A stretch of DNA of 64,000 nucleotides from Spirochaetaceae bacterium (GTDB lineage Bacteria > Spirochaetota > Spirochaetia > CADAEX01), in NCBI GenBank assembly GCA_009780675.1, contig WQZP01000004.1, forward strand, positions 1 through 64,000, given 5' to 3'. Below the pieces are notes generated by a model, which worked only from the letters and a program-made list of their open reading frames with translations, did not search any database and was not told the origin of the DNA. This document shows positions 61,385 through 64,000 of this stretch, piece after piece (within the stretch, counting starts at the first letter, position 1; the number at the start of each line of letters is the position of its first letter). Made by a program: the position numbers and the translations under genes.

Positions 61385-62809
61385 ATGATAAATAAATTAA
61401 AAGTGACAGCTCTACGGCTTTTTCAAACACGGGACGAACTGACCTTTCGCAATATCAGGGGCAGTCTATGGCCTGTTTTTTTAATATTTCCTCTTTCGGT
61501 AATCATGGGAGATCTACGCTACTTTGATTTGGGCATTACTATGGCAGGCTTTGAGTCTTATGAGCTGATGCTTTATCCCCTGGGGCTTGGCTGGCTTGTC
61601 TTAGCCTTTACACCGAAAAACCATGTGCTCCCGCTCCTCCGGGCAGCTGCTATGATTTGCGCTGTTTTGCTGCCATTACAGATTTTCACGCCTAGCCCAA
61701 TAGGACAGCTTGCATTTTTTATGGGCTTCCAGTTTTTAAATGGAATATGCGCTGCTGCTGCATTTTATCTGTTTTGCTTTGTTTTGAATAATGTTGAACG
61801 TCTGTTTGGCATGATTATTATCCAGTTTTACTACGGATTCTATTACACGATCTGGAGGGCGTTCCCCGCTGTTCAGGAGTTAGGTATAACCTGGGTCGCT
61901 GCTGTAGTAATGGTAGCTTATATTGTCGTGGTCTTTGCATGCCGCATGCCGCGGGAAGAAACTTCCACCTGCAGTGATGGCAAAGAATCAGGAGTCCCCT
62001 TTGTTATTGGTTTAGCTGTTGTGTACTACATGATAATGTGCATGATCAATTACATAGAATGGATGGAAGAAAGTGTTTCCAGTTTGGCATTTGGTATTGG
62101 TTCTTTTGCTTCTATTGCCCTGATTATTTTTATCCAGGTGCTAAGCAATCGCAATGCCCTTTATATTTGGCTTTTATTTCTGGCCCTCTCTTTGCTGGGG
62201 CTCGGCATTCTCATATACGATTCACATAAAACCATGCTGCTCGGATCATTCGCATATGGATTGGGAGACGGCTTGGGCTATATTATTATTTATTATATAT
62301 GCGCAGGAACTATAAAACAGAGCAAGTCACTTAAAATGTTCAGGCTTTTTTGTTTTATAATGTTTGCCTCGTATTTCATTATTTCCGGCATATTCTCACA
62401 AGCCTTTACTAACTACGCTGGACCAAACCACTTTTTGGCTTTCGGTGTCGTATTGGTTTTATGTTCCGTCTGCTTCATATTGGTGCCACTTATGCAAAAA
62501 AAGCTATTTGAAGTTAATTGGACAGATGGCCAGCACTTGCGGGATATGGCAGAGTATTCAGATTCTCTTTCTGAAATAAAAAAAATTGATAAAAAAAATG
62601 AACTCAACCTGACAGATCGCGAACAAGAAATGTTTACGCTGCTCTTGAGCGACACATCTCCAAAAGAAATTGCTTATAATCTGATGATCAGTTACAACAC
62701 AGTTAATTTCCATATAAAAAACCTTTATCGCAAACTTGGCATCCAAAGCAGAACCGAGTTATTTTCTAAATTTTCGCCAACCTCTGGACAAATTCCACCT
62801 TCCCCCTAA
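61385..62809 (+). CDS. LuxR-family regulator with about 12 membrane helices
   Basis: A 474-residue protein. Residues about 30-380 form about twelve hydrophobic segments, a transporter-like membrane domain. A short linker leads to a C-terminal LuxR/GerE helix-turn-helix (about 405-465: L-T-D-R-E-Q-E-M-F-T-L-L; S-P-K-E-I-A-Y-N-L; Y-N-T-V-N-F-H-I-K-N-L-Y-R-K-L-G). The DNA-binding domain would be cytoplasmic and the membrane domain would sense or transport a ligand. Such proteins exist in treponemes and actinobacteria, with unknown signals. The stop codon TAA lies inside the left dyad of a regulatory element, followed by two small genes. Base composition is less AT-rich than neighbours. Confidence 0.88.
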   Translation: MINKLKVTALRLFQTRDELTFRNIRGSLWPVFLIFPLSVIMGDLRYFDLGITMAGFESYELMLYPLGLGWLVLAFTPKNHVLPLLRAAAMICAVLLPLQIFTPSPIGQLAFFMGFQFLNGICAAAAFYLFCFVLNNVERLFGMIIIQFYYGFYYTIWRAFPAVQELGITWVAAVVMVAYIVVVFACRMPREETSTCSDGKESGVPFVIGLAVVYYMIMCMINYIEWMEESVSSLAFGIGSFASIALIIFIQVLSNRNALYIWLLFLALSLLGLGILIYDSHKTMLLGSFAYGLGDGLGYIIIYYICAGTIKQSKSLKMFRLFCFIMFASYFIISGIFSQAFTNYAGPNHFLAFGVVLVLCSVCFILVPLMQKKLFEVNWTDGQHLRDMAEYSDSLSEIKKIDKKNELNLTDREQEMFTLLLSDTSPKEIAYNLMISYNTVNFHIKNLYRKLGIQSRTELFSKFSPTSGQIPPSP

Positions 62810-62862
62810 GACTTAGTAGGTCACTTAACCGCCAAAAATCACCCCCCTACCAGATTTGGTAG
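62804..62862 (+). promoter_or_regulatory. Paired-dyad regulatory element, copy B
   Basis: Left site CCCTAAGACTTAGTAGG (62804-62820, with CTAAG-A-CTTAG palindrome) and right site CTACCAGATTTGGTAG (62847-62862, perfect except for its four central bases), 26 bases apart. The spacing, the central C-C-A-A-A-A-A and the orientation relative to the next gene match copy A at 48922-48980. Right site is followed by a -35-like GTGACA (62864-62869) and -10-like TAACTT (62887-62892). Confidence 0.65.
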
Positions 62863-62898
62863 GGTGACAAGTTTTATTTTCACAATTAACTTTTTTAT

Positions 62899-63264
62899 AT
62901 GAAATCTTTAAAAATACCACTTACAAAACTTACTACCGATCATTCAGATTGGAACATATTTAAATTCACCTTTTTTTGCGATTGTTGCGAAAATGGCTGG
63001 GTTAGTCCAACGTTTCCATTTTCATCTGACAGGCCTGCTGCCATTAAACAAGAAGACACAATAAAACAGATTTGGGAGCAGGGACGCAAAATGGCATTTG
63101 AACAAGCCAATCTACAAGCTCATTTGTACTTTAACAATTGCTCCGAATGCTGTAGATGTGTTTGCGATAAATGCTTTGGAGCAAAAACCAAAAAGTATTA
63201 CGGCCTTTGCAAAGAATGTTCAGAAAAAAAAACGAACAAAGAGTTTAGCCTGGAAAAAACATAG
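62899..63264 (+). CDS. Small cysteine-rich zinc-finger protein
   Basis: A 121-residue protein with clustered cysteines: C-D-C-C near residue 27, then C-S-E-C-C-R-C-V-C-D-K-C near 82-93, and C-K-E-C near 108. This pattern suggests one or two zinc-binding treble-clef or ribbon units. I do not recognise a named family. No ribosome-binding site lies before the ATG, while the promoter-like boxes put the transcript start at about the ATG, so the message may be leaderless. It is the first gene after the paired-dyad element. Confidence 0.65.
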   Translation: MKSLKIPLTKLTTDHSDWNIFKFTFFCDCCENGWVSPTFPFSSDRPAAIKQEDTIKQIWEQGRKMAFEQANLQAHLYFNNCSECCRCVCDKCFGAKTKKYYGLCKECSEKKTNKEFSLEKT

Positions 63265-63279
63265 ATAAGGAGAATTTTT

Positions 63280-63603
63280 ATGGTAAGAAAAACAGAAGCA
63301 ACCACCAATGTGTGGAAAAACAGGCTTATTATAACTGACCTGGCTACCGGTAATGTTAATAGGGCATTACAAGCGGATTATTATATAACCACTAATACTA
63401 TTGGCGGAGAGCCAACACTGGACACAACTGCACTCTTCTTCCCTCACTCCAGTACCCGCCATATCCCCCCGAGCCGCGAAGTGCCCACCATGCTGGTGCC
63501 AGGTAATTTTATGGCAAGCTATAATAGCTTGCCTGGGCTTGCATACAATTTAATTGCGAATTTTGAAATCAATACCCCAGGCAGTGTTCAGTTTATAGAT
63601 TGA
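63280..63603 (+). CDS. Small protein of unknown function, second gene after dyad B
   Basis: A 107-residue protein, 15 bases after the zinc-finger gene, with a strong AAGGAG site. It starts M-V-R-K-T-E-A-T-T-N-V-W and looks beta-rich, with no signal peptide or membrane helix. There is no recognisable domain. Co-transcription with the zinc-finger gene is likely. It may be regulated by the LuxR protein (inference). Confidence 0.55.
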   Translation: MVRKTEATTNVWKNRLIITDLATGNVNRALQADYYITTNTIGGEPTLDTTALFFPHSSTRHIPPSREVPTMLVPGNFMASYNSLPGLAYNLIANFEINTPGSVQFID

Positions 63604-63688
63604 AATTTTTCTGCCGTGCGGGTTAGATAGCGCGCCCTTACGGGCAGATAAATTTCTTAGGTTTCTGCGAAACCGCAAGGGGGAGGAA
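63604..63688. other. Non-coding stretch with inverted repeats
   Basis: 85 bases between the unknown gene and the next small gene. It is GC-richer than its surroundings and has short inverted repeats, including ctgcc...ggcag (63611-63647) and gtttc-tgc-gaaac (63661-63673). It could be structured leader RNA for the gene at 63689, but no known riboswitch was recognised. Confidence 0.4.
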
Positions 63689-63890
63689 ATGGATTTTTCT
63701 AAAGAGGGATGGAAAAAAGAATTTGATTAGGCAAATAATTTGCGCAATAATCCTTGGGATAATCGGAGCAGTATTTTTGGATGTTCTTGGGTTTTTAATC
63801 TTTGGAACAATCGGGCTCCTCGCAGGATATATTATTCTTGCGAAAGTAAAAGGTACTGAACAGAAACTGAACTCAGAAATAAAGCTGTAG
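63689..63890 (+). pseudogene. Small membrane protein gene split by a frame change
   Basis: An ATG at 63689 with a very strong site (AAGGGGGAGG) opens a 13-codon frame (M-D-F-S-K-E-G-W-K-K-E-F-D) that stops at 63730. A second frame runs from a TTG at 63723 to the stop at 63888-63890. It encodes one or two membrane helices (I-I-C-A-I-I-L-G-I-I-G-A-V-F-L; F-L-I-F-G-T-I-G-L-L-A-G-Y) and a charged tail. Removing one A from the A6 run at 63712-63718 would join the two as a 66-residue protein. So this is either a frameshifted gene, a leader peptide plus small gene, or slippage-dependent expression. Confidence 0.5.
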
Positions 63891-64000
63891 ACGCTTGATT
63901 ATGAAGAAGCACGACTGGTCTTGAAAGCCCTAATTTAGCAGCAGGCTATCAATACCATTCCTACCTGAAAATATATTCAGGCCCCATATAGAGCGCTTGA
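63891..64000. other. Window end, no gene recognised
   Basis: 110 bases with no convincing frame, hairpin or repeat. Any gene starting here would run out of the window. Confidence 0.5.

Noticed and set aside
1-64000. Search by eye for tRNA, rRNA, insertion sequences and prophage genes
   Set aside because: No cloverleaf-like intergenic sequence, transposase, integrase or phage structural gene was recognised. A tRNAscan-type run would be needed to exclude small RNAs fully.

Overview
The window looks like chromosomal DNA of an AT-rich host-associated spirochaete, most likely from the Treponema lineage. Supporting signs are a FlgM-type anti-sigma factor, a CheX phosphatase beside CheY, phenylalanyl-tRNA synthetase subunits of the archaeal/spirochaetal type, the TIGR03546/TIGR03545 gene pair, many lipoproteins with 'L-T-T-C' or 'V-G-C' lipoboxes, and a multi-membrane-pass LuxR-type regulator. 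I saw no tRNA, rRNA, CRISPR array, transposase, integrase or replication origin. The species assignment is an inference from gene content.

Layout. 1-717: 3' end of a Lon-like protease gene. 725-8674 (minus): probable five-gene operon with a GLUG-repeat lipoprotein, a small exported protein, an outer-membrane-barrel-like protein, a FecR-domain protein and a CHASE2 adenylate cyclase. 8900-13955: a GHKL-HDOD regulator, a TrmH-like methyltransferase, a degenerate iron-alcohol-dehydrogenase homologue, flgM, rsmI and a membrane-anchored zinc ribbon protein. 14014-19636 (minus): three tandem Na/phosphate-cotransporter-PhoU paralogues. 19870-22021: a Nudix hydrolase, then a LysR regulator divergent from thrH. 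22040-36912 (minus): a hybrid kinase, a double-receiver regulator, a cyclic-nucleotide-binding/nucleoside-phosphorylase-like fusion, an adenosine-specific kinase family protein, pheT, pheS, a TIGR00300 (ornithine-cyclodeaminase-type) enzyme, rlmKL, ychF and a small P-loop kinase. 37083-39471 (minus): a second LysR gene followed by a BspA-like lipoprotein. 39624-42656: cheY-cheX-CheA-like kinase. 42696-47843: sirtuin, metallo-beta-lactamase hydrolase, and the TIGR03546/TIGR03545 envelope operon. 48001-48834: Ig-like lipoprotein. 49017-56743 (minus): six-gene TolC/adaptor/RND pump operon that also encodes a PII-like protein and a two-component system. 56978-61224: HtrA protease, an unrecognised conserved protein and an aminotransferase. 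61385-63890: membrane LuxR regulator followed by small unknown genes.

How it fits together. Much of the window is signal transduction: a cAMP-type output (CHASE2 cyclase) and a possible cAMP-type input (cyclic-nucleotide-binding fusion), two or three phosphorelays, and several envelope proteins that could be sensed or regulated. The most interesting unexplained structure is a paired-dyad DNA element found twice, 14 kb apart. It lies in the same orientation upstream of the Ig-like lipoprotein gene and upstream of the small zinc-finger operon behind the LuxR gene. This suggests a regulon of that membrane LuxR protein. Other notable observations are mosaic similarity among the three phosphate-transporter paralogues, a cluster of archaeal-type genes around pheST, and a pseudo-enzyme-like iron-ADH homologue.
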